Origin: Bog-756 sp963813525
GTDB lineage: Bacteria; Actinomycetota; Acidimicrobiia; Acidimicrobiales; RAAP-2
NCBI GenBank assembly: GCA_963813525.1
Contig: CAWEZI010000005.1
Span: forward strand, 1,736,001 to 1,800,000
Direction of reading: 5' to 3'
DNA: 64,000 nucleotides
Shown: positions 25,420-33,656 of the stretch, one piece after another
Layout: each line of letters opens with the position of its first letter
Numbering within the stretch: position 1 is the stretch's first letter
The notes under the pieces: generated by a model
Told to the model about the DNA's origin: nothing
Seen by the model: the letters and a program-made list of their open reading frames with translations, nothing else
Databases searched by the model: none
Made by a program: the position numbers and the translations under genes

Positions 25420-26910
25420 TCACCCCCGCCCGGTTCCGTTGCTGGACGCCCGGGCCAGCGAGAAGACGAAACGGGCTCCCCCTTCGGGGACGTCCTCCAC
25501 CCAGATCCGTCCGCCGTGGGCCTCGACGAACGTCTTGGCGATGGCCAGCCCGAGCCCTGCTCGCCCCCCGGTGTCGAAGCGCACGTAGCGGTCGAACACC
25601 GCCTCGCGTTCGGACGAGGGTACGCCTGGTCCCCGGTCGGCGACGGAAAGGGCGACCTGGTCGCCGTGGGCCTCGCCAGCCACCGTGATCAGGCTGTCTG
25701 GTGGCGAATAGCGATCGGCATTGTCTAAGAGGTTAGCGAGCACCTGTCCGATGAGAAGCTGGTCGGCGTCGACGTCCGGCACGTCGTCCGCTATGGCCAC
25801 ATCGACCGGACGGCTGCCCAATGTCGATCCGAGGTTGGCCACGGCGTCCCGCACCAGGGTGCGCGGGGACAGCGGGCGCCTCCGGACCTCGAGAACACCG
25901 GCGTCGATGCGGGTCATGTCGAGAAGGCTGGTGACCAGTCGTGTCAGCCGGTCGGTCTCGAGTTCGATCAGGTGATAGAGCTCGCGGGTGTCGGCCTCGG
26001 TGAGGGGTGCGGCCGGGCGCAGGAGCGTGGAGGATGCCACCTTCATGGTTGCCAGTGGGGTCCGGAGATCGTGGGACACGGCGCCCACCAGGGCGTGGCG
26101 CAGACGGTCTACTTCCTCGAGGAGCTCCGAACGCAGAGCCTGGTCGCGCAGCTGCACCCGCTCCAGGGCCAGGGCGGCGTGGTTGGCGAAGGTGAGGAGG
26201 AGGGAGTTGTCCGCCTCGGAGGCGGGCATCCCCCGGGTGGTCAACACGCCGATGGGCCGTCCCGAGGCGGTCAGCGCCACCGTGCGTATCCGTTCCGCCT
26301 GTTCCGCACCGGCCGGTCCGGCCGGCCCGGTGACGAGGCTGACGGGAAGTCCGGACAGTGGCTCGAGCCCGTGAAGCTCCTGGCGGGTGAGGGCTTGGCC
26401 GGCGGAGGCGGCGATGTCCAGTCGCCCGTCCTGTGGTACCAGCAGTGCCACCCCGGACACTCCGAACACGCTGCGGACGGCACCGACGATCGTCTTCAAC
26501 AGATCCTCCACCGACCGGTCCTCCACCAAGAGCTGCGAGAGATCGAACAGGCGTTGGGCGTCCGCCGTCCGGCGCTGGGCCTCCGACCGGGCCCTGTCCA
26601 GCTCGGCCACCACTTTGGCGACCAGCACCATGACCACCGCGTACACGGCCAGAGCCACCCAGTCCTGCGCATGGCCGACCTTGAGGCCGTTGTAGGGAGG
26701 GATGAAGCCGTAGTCGTAGACGAGGAACCCTGCCACCACGCTGGCCACACCGGCGGCGAACCCACCGATGGCCACCCCGACCACCACCGGAACGACCAAG
26801 GCCAAGGCGGCGGTGGCGATGCTCAGGTGGTCGCGGAAGGGGACCAGGGCGGCACCGAGCCCGACCGACAGAACGATCCCCACCGCTGAACCGACGAGAG
26901 ACCTGCGCAC
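25420..26910 (-). CDS. DUF4118 sensor histidine kinase, KdpD-like without the N-terminal domain
   Basis: A 496-residue protein from GTG 26910. It starts directly with four closely packed membrane segments (residues 5-105, including the Y-D-Y-G-F-I-P-P-Y-N loop). A helical linker, a GAF-like domain (about 135-240), HisKA with S-H-D-L-R-T-P near 277 and a HATPase domain with D-R-G-P-G and G-L-G-L-A-I follow. It equals the C-terminal half of KdpD. It is the first gene of the reverse operon, so it is produced at once with KdpE. The missing N-terminal domain exists as a separate protein at 31804. Confidence 0.9.
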   Translation of the reverse strand: MRRSLVGSAVGIVLSVGLGAALVPFRDHLSIATAALALVVPVVVGVAIGGFAAGVASVVAGFLVYDYGFIPPYNGLKVGHAQDWVALAVYAVVMVLVAKVVAELDRARSEAQRRTADAQRLFDLSQLLVEDRSVEDLLKTIVGAVRSVFGVSGVALLVPQDGRLDIAASAGQALTRQELHGLEPLSGLPVSLVTGPAGPAGAEQAERIRTVALTASGRPIGVLTTRGMPASEADNSLLLTFANHAALALERVQLRDQALRSELLEEVDRLRHALVGAVSHDLRTPLATMKVASSTLLRPAAPLTEADTRELYHLIELETDRLTRLVTSLLDMTRIDAGVLEVRRRPLSPRTLVRDAVANLGSTLGSRPVDVAIADDVPDVDADQLLIGQVLANLLDNADRYSPPDSLITVAGEAHGDQVALSVADRGPGVPSSEREAVFDRYVRFDTGGRAGLGLAIAKTFVEAHGGRIWVEDVPEGGARFVFSLARASSNGTGRG

Positions 26911-26962
26911 CCGACCATTGTCCTACCAAAGGGGTCGTCCACGCCGGGACGCGAGCCCTGTT

Positions 26963-27008
26963 GAGAACTTATGAAGAGGTTCTCGTCCTTTTTAAGAGCC
27001 TGTTAAGA
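26963..27008. promoter_or_regulatory. Candidate control elements between the divergent kdp operons
   Basis: An inverted repeat GAGAAC (26963-26968) / GTTCTC (26979-26984) is followed by a direct repeat TTAAGA at 26992-26997 and 27003-27008, an 11-base (one helical turn) spacing in a T-rich stretch. GATACT six bases before ATG 27031 may be the -10 for the forward operon. KdpE binding to the direct repeat is inferred. Confidence 0.4.
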
Positions 27009-27030
27009 CAGGCCGGCAGATACTCGCTCC

Positions 27031-27114
27031 ATGGCAGATTTCCTCGCAGTGCTCGGCATCATCGGCTTCGTGGTGGTGATGCTCGGACTGATCTGGGCTC
27101 TGGACCGGGTATGA
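27031..27114 (+). CDS. 27-residue single-span membrane miniprotein upstream of kdpF
   Basis: ATG 27031 to TGA 27114. The protein is almost entirely one hydrophobic helix (residues 4-23), followed by A-L-D-R-V. It overlaps kdpF by ATGA and sits at the head of the operon. I recall similar tiny unnamed ORFs in front of kdpF in other actinobacteria, so it is likely real and translated. A role as an extra small subunit or regulator of KdpFABC is a guess. Confidence 0.65.
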   Translation: MADFLAVLGIIGFVVVMLGLIWALDRV

Positions 27115-27200
27115 CCTGGACCCAGGGCGTCCTGCTCGGTATAGCGGTGATCATGTTCTTCTACCTCGGCTACGCCATGTTCAAGCCCGAGAAGTTCTAG
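27111..27200 (+). CDS. kdpF: KdpF, small subunit of the K+-transporting ATPase
   Basis: A 29-residue protein with one membrane helix and the family ending F-K-P-E-K-F. It starts within the stop of the 27-residue ORF, and kdpA begins on the base after its TAG. KdpF stabilises the KdpABC complex in the membrane. Confidence 0.9.
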   Translation: MTWTQGVLLGIAVIMFFYLGYAMFKPEKF

Positions 27201-28889
27201 ATGGACTTCACCTGGACCATCGTCACGCTGGTCATCGCCCTGGGCCTGACCTGGCGCTACCTCGGGTCCTACATGGCCGCCGTCTTTGACGGCCGGGTGC
27301 ATTTCCTCGGGTGGGCAGAGCGTCCGGTCTACCGGGCCCTGGGGACTGGCCCCGAGCAGGAGCAGAACTGGAAGCGTTACGCCGCCTCGATGGTCATCTT
27401 CTCCGCCGTGGCCATGGGCGTCACCTACCTGCTCATCCGCATCCAGGGCTCGTTGCCGCTCAACCCCCAACACTTTGGCGCCGTCGGCCAGGCCCTCAGC
27501 TTCAATACCGCCGCCTCGTTCATGACCAACACAAACTGGCAGAACTACGGCGGCGAGACCACCATGTCGTACTTCAGCCAGATCGGTGCGCTCACACTCG
27601 AGCAGATGCTGAGCCCGGTTATCGGTATCGCCGTGGCCATCGCCATGGTCCGGGGCTTCTCCCGGCGCAACTCCCCGACCATCGGAAACTTCTGGGTCGA
27701 CATGACCCGCGGACTGCTCTACATCGTGATCCCCATCGCCTTCGTCGCAGGGATCATCTTTGTCGGCCAGGGTGCCGTGCAGACGCTGGCCGGTACGGTC
27801 AGCATCCATGACGTTTTGAACGGGGTCACCCAGACCATCCCCCGGGGACCGATCGGATTCATGGAAGCGATCAAACAGCTGGGGAACAACGGGGGTGGCT
27901 TCCTCAATACCAACTCGGCGACGACGTTCGAGAACCCGACCGGCTTGACCAACTGGCTCTCTATCTATCTGTTGTTGGCCATCCCCTTCGCCCTCACCTA
28001 CACCTTCGGGAAGATGGTGGGGAGCATCCGCCACGGCGCCGCCCTTCTCGGGGCCATGGTGATCATCTTCGCGGTGTGGGTGGGCTACACCACTTACGCC
28101 GAGCACCAGCCGAATCCGGCCGTGGCCGCGGCCGGGGTGCATTCGACGGTCGGCAACACCGAGGGCAAGGAGGTCCGCTTCGGCGACACCACCACCGCCC
28201 TGTTCGGGGTGTCGTCGACCAGCACCTCGACCGGATCGGCCGACGCCTCCTACGACTCGTTTACCCCCATCGGTGGCCTGGGTCTGATGAGCGGGATGAT
28301 GCTGGGCGAGGTAACCCCGGGAGGGGCGGGGAGCGGTCTCTACACCATCCTCATCTACGCCATCATCGCCGTGTTCATCGGTGGGCTGATGATCGGGCGA
28401 ACGCCGGAGTATCTGGGTAAGAAGATCCAGGCCAAGGAGGTGAAATTGGCCGGCCTCGGGGCCCTGGTCATGCCGATCATCGTGCTCGTCCTCACCGCCA
28501 TCGCCGTATCCATCCACGCCGGACGAGCTGGCCCCCTGAACGCCGGCCCCCACGGGTTCTCGGAGATCCTCTATGGGCTCACTTCGCAAGGGAACAACAA
28601 CGGCTCTGCCTTCGGGGGCCTGACCGGCAACACGACTTTCTACAACGTCATCGGAGCGATCGACATGCTTATCGGCAGGGTTGGCATCATGATCCCGGCC
28701 CTGGCCCTCGGGGGTTCGCTTGCCGCCAAAAACGTGGTTCCCGAGTCGCTCGGCACCTTCCGCACCGACAACGGCATGTTCGTCGGCCTCACCATCGGGG
28801 TCATCGTGATCATCGGTGGCCTCACCTTCTTCCCCGCCCTCGCACTCGGCCCCATCGTCGAGCAGTTCAGCCACGGAATCTTCTTCTGA
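27201..28889 (+). CDS. kdpA: KdpA, potassium-binding channel subunit
   Basis: A 562-residue protein of normal length with about ten membrane spans. The selectivity-filter regions are recognisable, for example N-T-N-W-Q near 110, N-N-G-G-G-F-L-N near 231 and the glycine-rich G-N-N-N-G-S-A-F-G-G near 465. It forms the K+-selective pore of the high-affinity KdpFABC pump. It starts immediately after kdpF, and its stop TGA shares a base with the kdpB ATG. Confidence 0.97.
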   Translation: MDFTWTIVTLVIALGLTWRYLGSYMAAVFDGRVHFLGWAERPVYRALGTGPEQEQNWKRYAASMVIFSAVAMGVTYLLIRIQGSLPLNPQHFGAVGQALSFNTAASFMTNTNWQNYGGETTMSYFSQIGALTLEQMLSPVIGIAVAIAMVRGFSRRNSPTIGNFWVDMTRGLLYIVIPIAFVAGIIFVGQGAVQTLAGTVSIHDVLNGVTQTIPRGPIGFMEAIKQLGNNGGGFLNTNSATTFENPTGLTNWLSIYLLLAIPFALTYTFGKMVGSIRHGAALLGAMVIIFAVWVGYTTYAEHQPNPAVAAAGVHSTVGNTEGKEVRFGDTTTALFGVSSTSTSTGSADASYDSFTPIGGLGLMSGMMLGEVTPGGAGSGLYTILIYAIIAVFIGGLMIGRTPEYLGKKIQAKEVKLAGLGALVMPIIVLVLTAIAVSIHAGRAGPLNAGPHGFSEILYGLTSQGNNNGSAFGGLTGNTTFYNVIGAIDMLIGRVGIMIPALALGGSLAAKNVVPESLGTFRTDNGMFVGLTIGVIVIIGGLTFFPALALGPIVEQFSHGIFF

Positions 28890-30958
28890 TGACCATCACG
28901 ACCACCCAACCCGATCCGGCAACGCCGGGGCCGCAGGCCCATGGAGTGGCGGAGGCCCGCGGTCTCTTTGACGGCCCGATCCTGCGCCAAGCATTGGTCG
29001 ACTCGTTCAAGAAGCTGAACCCGGCGCAGCAGATCCGCAATCCGGTCATGTTCGTGGTGTTGGTGGGCACAGTCATCACCTTCATCGAGGCCATCGCCCA
29101 CCCCAGTACCTTCACCTGGTCCATCACCATCTGGCTGTTCCTCACGGTCCTCTTCGCCAACTTCGCTGAGGGCATGGCCGAGGGACGGGGCAAGGCTCAG
29201 GCCGACACCCTCCGCCGGATGCGGTCGGAGACCGAGGCGCGGCGTTTGAACCCTGATGGCACCGAGGAGCTGGTGCCGGCGGCCTCGCTGGGCAAAGGCG
29301 ACATGGTGGTCTGTGAAGCCGGTGACCTCATCCCCTCCGACGGCGAGATCACCGAAGGCATCGCCTCGGTCGACGAGTCGGCTATAACCGGCGAGTCGGC
29401 ACCGGTCATCCGCGAATCGGGGGGGGACCGTTCGGCAGTTACCGGCGGGACCAAGGTGCTGTCTGACCGCATCGTGGTCCGGATCACCGCCGAGCGCGGC
29501 CAGACATTCCTCGACCGGATGATCACCCTGGTGGAAGGGGCCAACCGGCAGAAGACCCCCAACGAGATCGCCCTCACCATCCTTCTGGCCGTGCTCACCA
29601 TCGTCTTCATCCCGGTGGTGGTATCGCTCCAGACGTTCGGCCACTACTCGGGTGCAGCGGTGTCTGTGGTCATCCTCATCGCACTGCTGGTCTGCCTCAT
29701 CCCCACCACCATCGGAGCGTTGCTGTCGGCCATCGGCATCGCCGGCATGGACCGCCTGGTGCAGCGGAACGTGCTGGCCATGAGTGGCCGGGCGGTGGAG
29801 GCCGCTGGCGACGTTCAGACGCTGCTGTTGGACAAGACCGGGACCATCACCTTGGGCAATCGAATGGCTTCTGATTTCTATCCGGTGGCCGGACACAGCG
29901 AGCGTGACGTGGCCGACGTCGCCCAGTTGGCCTCACTGGCCGATGAGACGCCTGAAGGCCGCTCCATCGTGGTGCTGGCCAAGGAGCGCTTCGACATCCG
30001 GGAGCGCGAGCTCGAGGGCGAACACACTTTCGTACCCTTCACCGCCCAGACCCGCATGTCCGGACTGGACATCGGTACCCGCCAGATCCGCAAGGGGGCG
30101 GCTGAATCGGTGAAACAGTGGGCCATACAGCAGGGGGGGACCGTCCCAGCCGACCTCGACGCCATGGTGGAGCGGGTGTCGCGGGCGGGGTCGACCCCGT
30201 TGGTGGTGGCCGACGGTGGCGACATCATCGGTGTCATCGAGCTCAAGGACGTGGTCAAGCAAGGGATACGTGAGAAGTTCGACGAGATGCGCCAGATGGG
30301 GATCCGCACGGTGATGATCACGGGCGACAATCCCCTCACCGCGGCAGCCATCGCCCAGGAGGCGGGCGTCGACGACTTCCTGGCCGAGGCCACCCCCGAG
30401 GCCAAGATGGCCCTGATCAAGTCGGAGCAGGAGGGCGGGAAGCTGATCGCCATGACCGGCGACGGCACCAACGACGCCCCTGCCCTGGCTCAGGCCGACG
30501 TGGGGGTGGCTATGAACACCGGGACCACGGCGGCCAAGGAGGCCGGGAACATGGTCGACCTCGATTCCAATCCGACCAAGCTCATCGACGTGGTGGAGAT
30601 CGGCAAGCAGCTCCTCATCACCCGGGGCTCACTCACCACCTTCTCCATCGCCAACGACGTGGCCAAGTACTTCGCCATCATTCCGGCGCTGTTCATCGCC
30701 ACCTATCCGCAGCTCGAGCCACTCAACATCATGAAATTGCACAGCCCACAGAGTGCGGTGCTGTCTGCGGTCATTTTCAATGCGCTGGTGATCGTGGCCC
30801 TCATCCCGTTGGCCCTGCGCGGCGTCAAGTTCCGTGCGGCTGGCTCCGCGGCCATCCTCCGGCGCAACGTATGGATCTACGGCGTGGGCGGAGTCATCGT
30901 GCCCTTCATCTTCATCAAACTCATCGATCTCATCCTCGTCGCGCTGCATGCCTACTGA
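28889..30958 (+). CDS. kdpB: KdpB, P-type ATPase catalytic subunit
   Basis: A 689-residue protein. The P-type ATPase motifs are complete: T-G-E-S in the actuator domain near 169, phosphorylation motif D-K-T-G-T near 315, and the hinge T-G-D-G-T-N-D-A-P-A near 528. Its Ser in T-G-E-S is the site by which KdpB is inhibited in E. coli at high K+. It hydrolyses ATP to drive K+ through KdpA. The stop codon lies inside a 17-base tandem duplication. Confidence 0.97.
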   Translation: MTITTTQPDPATPGPQAHGVAEARGLFDGPILRQALVDSFKKLNPAQQIRNPVMFVVLVGTVITFIEAIAHPSTFTWSITIWLFLTVLFANFAEGMAEGRGKAQADTLRRMRSETEARRLNPDGTEELVPAASLGKGDMVVCEAGDLIPSDGEITEGIASVDESAITGESAPVIRESGGDRSAVTGGTKVLSDRIVVRITAERGQTFLDRMITLVEGANRQKTPNEIALTILLAVLTIVFIPVVVSLQTFGHYSGAAVSVVILIALLVCLIPTTIGALLSAIGIAGMDRLVQRNVLAMSGRAVEAAGDVQTLLLDKTGTITLGNRMASDFYPVAGHSERDVADVAQLASLADETPEGRSIVVLAKERFDIRERELEGEHTFVPFTAQTRMSGLDIGTRQIRKGAAESVKQWAIQQGGTVPADLDAMVERVSRAGSTPLVVADGGDIIGVIELKDVVKQGIREKFDEMRQMGIRTVMITGDNPLTAAAIAQEAGVDDFLAEATPEAKMALIKSEQEGGKLIAMTGDGTNDAPALAQADVGVAMNTGTTAAKEAGNMVDLDSNPTKLIDVVEIGKQLLITRGSLTTFSIANDVAKYFAIIPALFIATYPQLEPLNIMKLHSPQSAVLSAVIFNALVIVALIPLALRGVKFRAAGSAAILRRNVWIYGVGGVIVPFIFIKLIDLILVALHAY

Positions 30959-30977
30959 TGCTGCACGCCTACTGATG
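30944..30977. repeat. 17-base tandem duplication across the kdpB stop codon
   Basis: 30944-30960 and 30961-30977 match at 16 of 17 bases (CTGCATGCCTACTGATG against CTGCACGCCTACTGATG). The first copy encodes the last residues and TGA of KdpB. The second lies just before kdpC and lengthens the kdpB-kdpC gap. Confidence 0.9.
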
Positions 30978-30988
30978 GAGTCCGCCTG

Positions 30989-31633
30989 ATGCTCGTCCAC
31001 ATCCGCCGATCGGTGACTCTCGCAGTCATCGCGCTGGTCCTGACCTTCGCCTACGCCTTCATCGGAACGGGGGTCTCCCAGGGTCTCTTCAAGCACCAGG
31101 CCAACGGGTCGATAACCCCCAACGGCTCGACCCTCATCGGCCAGAACTGGTCCCAGACCAAATGCCCGGGCCACCCGCTCGGCAGCTGCGTGTTCCAGGG
31201 CCGCCCCGACGCCCTCGGCCCCTATGCCGGCTCGCTGAATCCGGTCGCCGCCGGGGGCGACAACCCGCTCGAGGCCAACAACATCCCCGGCAAGCCCCGC
31301 GTCTTGAACCCCGGCGAGTCAGGGGCCACCAACCTGGGGCCGCGGTCGAAGGTCCTGTTGGCCAACACCCAGACGCTCGTGGCCTACTGGCACGCCCGGG
31401 GCGTGAACCCCACCCCGGATCTGGTCACCACCTCCGGCAGCGGCTACGACCCCGACATTTCGGCGCAGGACGCTCTGGTCCAGATTCCGATGGTCTCCGG
31501 TGCCACCGGCATCGCTCCGGCCACTCTTCGGGCCCTCATCGCCCGTGAGACCGGCGGGGCCGAGCTTGGCTTCCTCGGTACCAGCTACATCGATGTGCTG
31601 AAGCTCAACGAGGCCCTCGTCAAACTCCGATGA
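30989..31633 (+). CDS. kdpC: KdpC subunit of the K+-transporting ATPase
   Basis: A 214-residue protein with one N-terminal membrane helix (residues 12-32) and the soluble domain with N-G-S-T-L-I-G-Q-N-W near 48, F-Q-G-R-P near 68 and D-P-D-I-S-A-Q-D-A near 152. KdpC supports nucleotide binding by KdpB. Thirty bases separate it from kdpB, a larger gap than elsewhere in the operon. Confidence 0.96.
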   Translation: MLVHIRRSVTLAVIALVLTFAYAFIGTGVSQGLFKHQANGSITPNGSTLIGQNWSQTKCPGHPLGSCVFQGRPDALGPYAGSLNPVAAGGDNPLEANNIPGKPRVLNPGESGATNLGPRSKVLLANTQTLVAYWHARGVNPTPDLVTTSGSGYDPDISAQDALVQIPMVSGATGIAPATLRALIARETGGAELGFLGTSYIDVLKLNEALVKLR

Positions 31634-31732
31634 AGGCGGGAGCACCGAGGTCGGGCACGGCGGGCCGGTGATGCTTGCAAGCAGCGGGTTCTATTTCTGT
31701 TTGCTCTCTCCCCCCAGTTGATGGCGAGGGTT

Positions 31733-31784
31733 CGGGTTGCCATGCCCGCCGGACCGCCAAGTGAACCGGGCAGGCAGCAACCCG
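31733..31784 (+). promoter_or_regulatory. Structured leader with alternative pairings before the KdpD-N gene
   Basis: CGGGTTGC (31733-31740) can pair with GCAACCCG (31777-31784), and inside it TGCCCG (31743-31748) with CGGGCA (31767-31772), making one long hairpin. ACCGGG (31765-31770) can instead pair with CCCGGT (31781-31786), which would break both stems. The leader lies in the 170-base gap after kdpC. It does not match any riboswitch I can recall. Confidence 0.4.
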
Positions 31785-31803
31785 GTCGAAGGGGCGCGAC
31801 GGA

Positions 31804-33012
31804 GTGGCCACGGGCCTCCTGGTGAGCACGTTGGCGGAGGGGAGCGACACGTTGCCCGAGGATCAGACAGAGAACACCCCAGTAGAGTCCGCCGGGCGTT
31901 TCCGTGTCTACCTGGGCGCGGCGCCGGGTGTCGGCAAGACCTACGCCATGCTCAACGAAGGACGCCGTCGCCGTCAACGGGGCACCGACGTGGCCATCGG
32001 ATTCGTCGAGTGTCACGGGCGGGAGCGCACCCGCGAGCTGATCGGCGACCTCGAGACCATCCCGCCCCGGTCCATCGCCTACCGGGACTCGCACTTCACC
32101 GAAATGGACCTGGATGCCGCCCTCCGTCGTCGTCCCCAGGTCATCCTGGTGGACGAGCTGGCCCACACCAACGTGCCCGGCTCCGGCCGCCACGAAAAGC
32201 GCTGGCAGGACGTCATGGAACTTCTCGATGCCGGCGTGAACGTGATCACCACTGTCAACATCCAGCACCTCGAGAGCATCGCCGACGCCGTCGAGCGCAT
32301 TCTCGACGTGCCCGTCCGCGAGCGCGTACCCGACTGGGTGCTGCGCAAGGCCAATCAGGTGGAGCTGGTGGACTCCTCGCCCGAGCAGCTCCGCCGTCGG
32401 ATGATCCACGGCAACATCTACCCTCCCGAACAGGTCGATCAGGCGCTGTCCGGTTACTTCCGGGCCGACAACCTCACCGCTCTGCGCGAGCTGGCCCTGC
32501 GCTTCCTGGCCGACGAGACCGAAGACCAGCTCCTCGACTACCTGCGCAGTCAACGGAAGGATGTCGTATGGGAGACCCACGAGAGGATCCTGGTGGCCGT
32601 GACCACCGCCCCCGGGACCGATGCCATCGTGCGCCGGGCGGCGCGGATGGCCGGCCGGATCAAGGCCGATCTCCAGGTGCTGCACGTGATGACCGGGCAC
32701 CAGTCCGGCGGCCGCCCGGGTGACGAGCTGGTGGCTCTGCGGCAACTGGCCGGCGACGTGGGGGCCTCGTGGAACGAGATCTGGGGGGACGACCCCGCCC
32801 AGGTCCTGATCGATTTCGCCCGACGCGAGCACGTTACCCAGATCGTGGTCGGCTCGAGCGGGCGCAGCCGATGGCAGGAGCTCCGTGGCGGCGGATCCAT
32901 CGTCCGCAAGATCACCCGACTGGCCGCGCCCGCCGGCATCGACATCCACGTCATCGCCCGGCGGCAGGAGATCCTGTCCGATCAGCCGGTTCCCTCGGTC
33001 GAGGAGTCCTGA
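31804..33012 (+). CDS. Stand-alone KdpD N-terminal domain plus USP domain
   Basis: Up to 402 residues from GTG 31804; GTG 31822 and TTG 31852 are possible later starts. Walker A G-A-A-P-G-V-G-K-T near 39, L-V-D-E-L-A-H-T-N near 119, N-I-Q-H-L-E-S near 157, then a USP domain (about 260-390) with G-S-S-G-R-S-R. It has no membrane segments, kinase or ATPase domain. In KdpD this half senses K+ or ATP and, in Staphylococcus, binds c-di-AMP. Here it follows kdpFABC on the same strand and could complement the kinase at 25420 that lacks it. Confidence 0.9.
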   Translation: MATGLLVSTLAEGSDTLPEDQTENTPVESAGRFRVYLGAAPGVGKTYAMLNEGRRRRQRGTDVAIGFVECHGRERTRELIGDLETIPPRSIAYRDSHFTEMDLDAALRRRPQVILVDELAHTNVPGSGRHEKRWQDVMELLDAGVNVITTVNIQHLESIADAVERILDVPVRERVPDWVLRKANQVELVDSSPEQLRRRMIHGNIYPPEQVDQALSGYFRADNLTALRELALRFLADETEDQLLDYLRSQRKDVVWETHERILVAVTTAPGTDAIVRRAARMAGRIKADLQVLHVMTGHQSGGRPGDELVALRQLAGDVGASWNEIWGDDPAQVLIDFARREHVTQIVVGSSGRSRWQELRGGGSIVRKITRLAAPAGIDIHVIARRQEILSDQPVPSVEES

Positions 33013-33056
33013 GGGCGGCGCCCGACACGGGCGGATGCCCGTTGGCCACGGCCCGG

Positions 33057-33650
33057 TCAGCAGGAGCCGACCGACCCCACCTCGAGGTCGGTCACCTTCC
33101 AGGTCCCTCTCGACTTGATCAGATCCGCCGTTGTGGCCCGCCGACCGCCCGGGGTGTTTTTGGCCCGCGCCCCCGAGGTCGTGTACTCCAGCCACTGGGC
33201 GTCGTCGAAGCAGTCGGTGACCGTGGCCCGGGTCGGATCACCGGTCGGGGTGAGCGAGCTGATGCGGGGATCGAGGACCGGCTCCCCGCGGGTGACGATG
33301 CCGTGCAATTGGTCGCGAGCCAACCCCTGGACGAACAGGGTGTGGGCCGCGCCGGTGGTGTACTGGGAGAGATGCGGCGACTGGAAATCGGAGGTGCGGG
33401 CGGCGGTGACCAGGTCAGCCCACATGCCCCGGTAGGCAGCGAGCACCTCGGCGCTCGGGTCGCCTCCCCCCGGGCTGGTGGAGCTCGCCCCCGAGGGGGC
33501 AGTTGTCAGTGAGGCAGCCGGCGAGGTGCTCGAGTCGCAGGCAGCCAGGCTGACACCCAGTGCGCAGGCCAGGAGGCACACCCACAGCACCCGTGCCGGG
33601 TGTCGGCGCGTCGGCAGCGGCGCACGCCGCCGCAGGTAGTGGTCGGTCAC
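33057..33650 (-). CDS. Putative lipoprotein of unknown function
   Basis: A 197-residue protein from GTG 33650. A basic N-terminus (R-R-R-A-P...T-R-R), a hydrophobic stretch (22-35) and the lipobox V-S-L-A-A-C predict lipid attachment at about Cys38. A Ser/Thr/Pro linker follows, then an alpha+beta domain similar in pattern to NTF2-like secreted proteins (A-Y-R-G-M-W near 73, a C-F-D-D-A-Q-W strand, and a terminal L-E-V-G-S-V-G-S-C). It ends seven bases from the DUF4118 gene on the same strand. Confidence 0.75.
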   Translation of the reverse strand: MTDHYLRRRAPLPTRRHPARVLWVCLLACALGVSLAACDSSTSPAASLTTAPSGASSTSPGGGDPSAEVLAAYRGMWADLVTAARTSDFQSPHLSQYTTGAAHTLFVQGLARDQLHGIVTRGEPVLDPRISSLTPTGDPTRATVTDCFDDAQWLEYTTSGARAKNTPGGRRATTADLIKSRGTWKVTDLEVGSVGSC

Positions 33651-33656
33651 GCCTGG

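Noticed and set aside
31690..31803. Small SRP RNA or c-di-AMP (ydaO) riboswitch in the leader after kdpC
   Set aside because: The expected GGAA tetraloop with its conserved flanks (SRP) and the GGGGTGAATC-type core (ydaO) are absent. Only an unclassified hairpin is supported.
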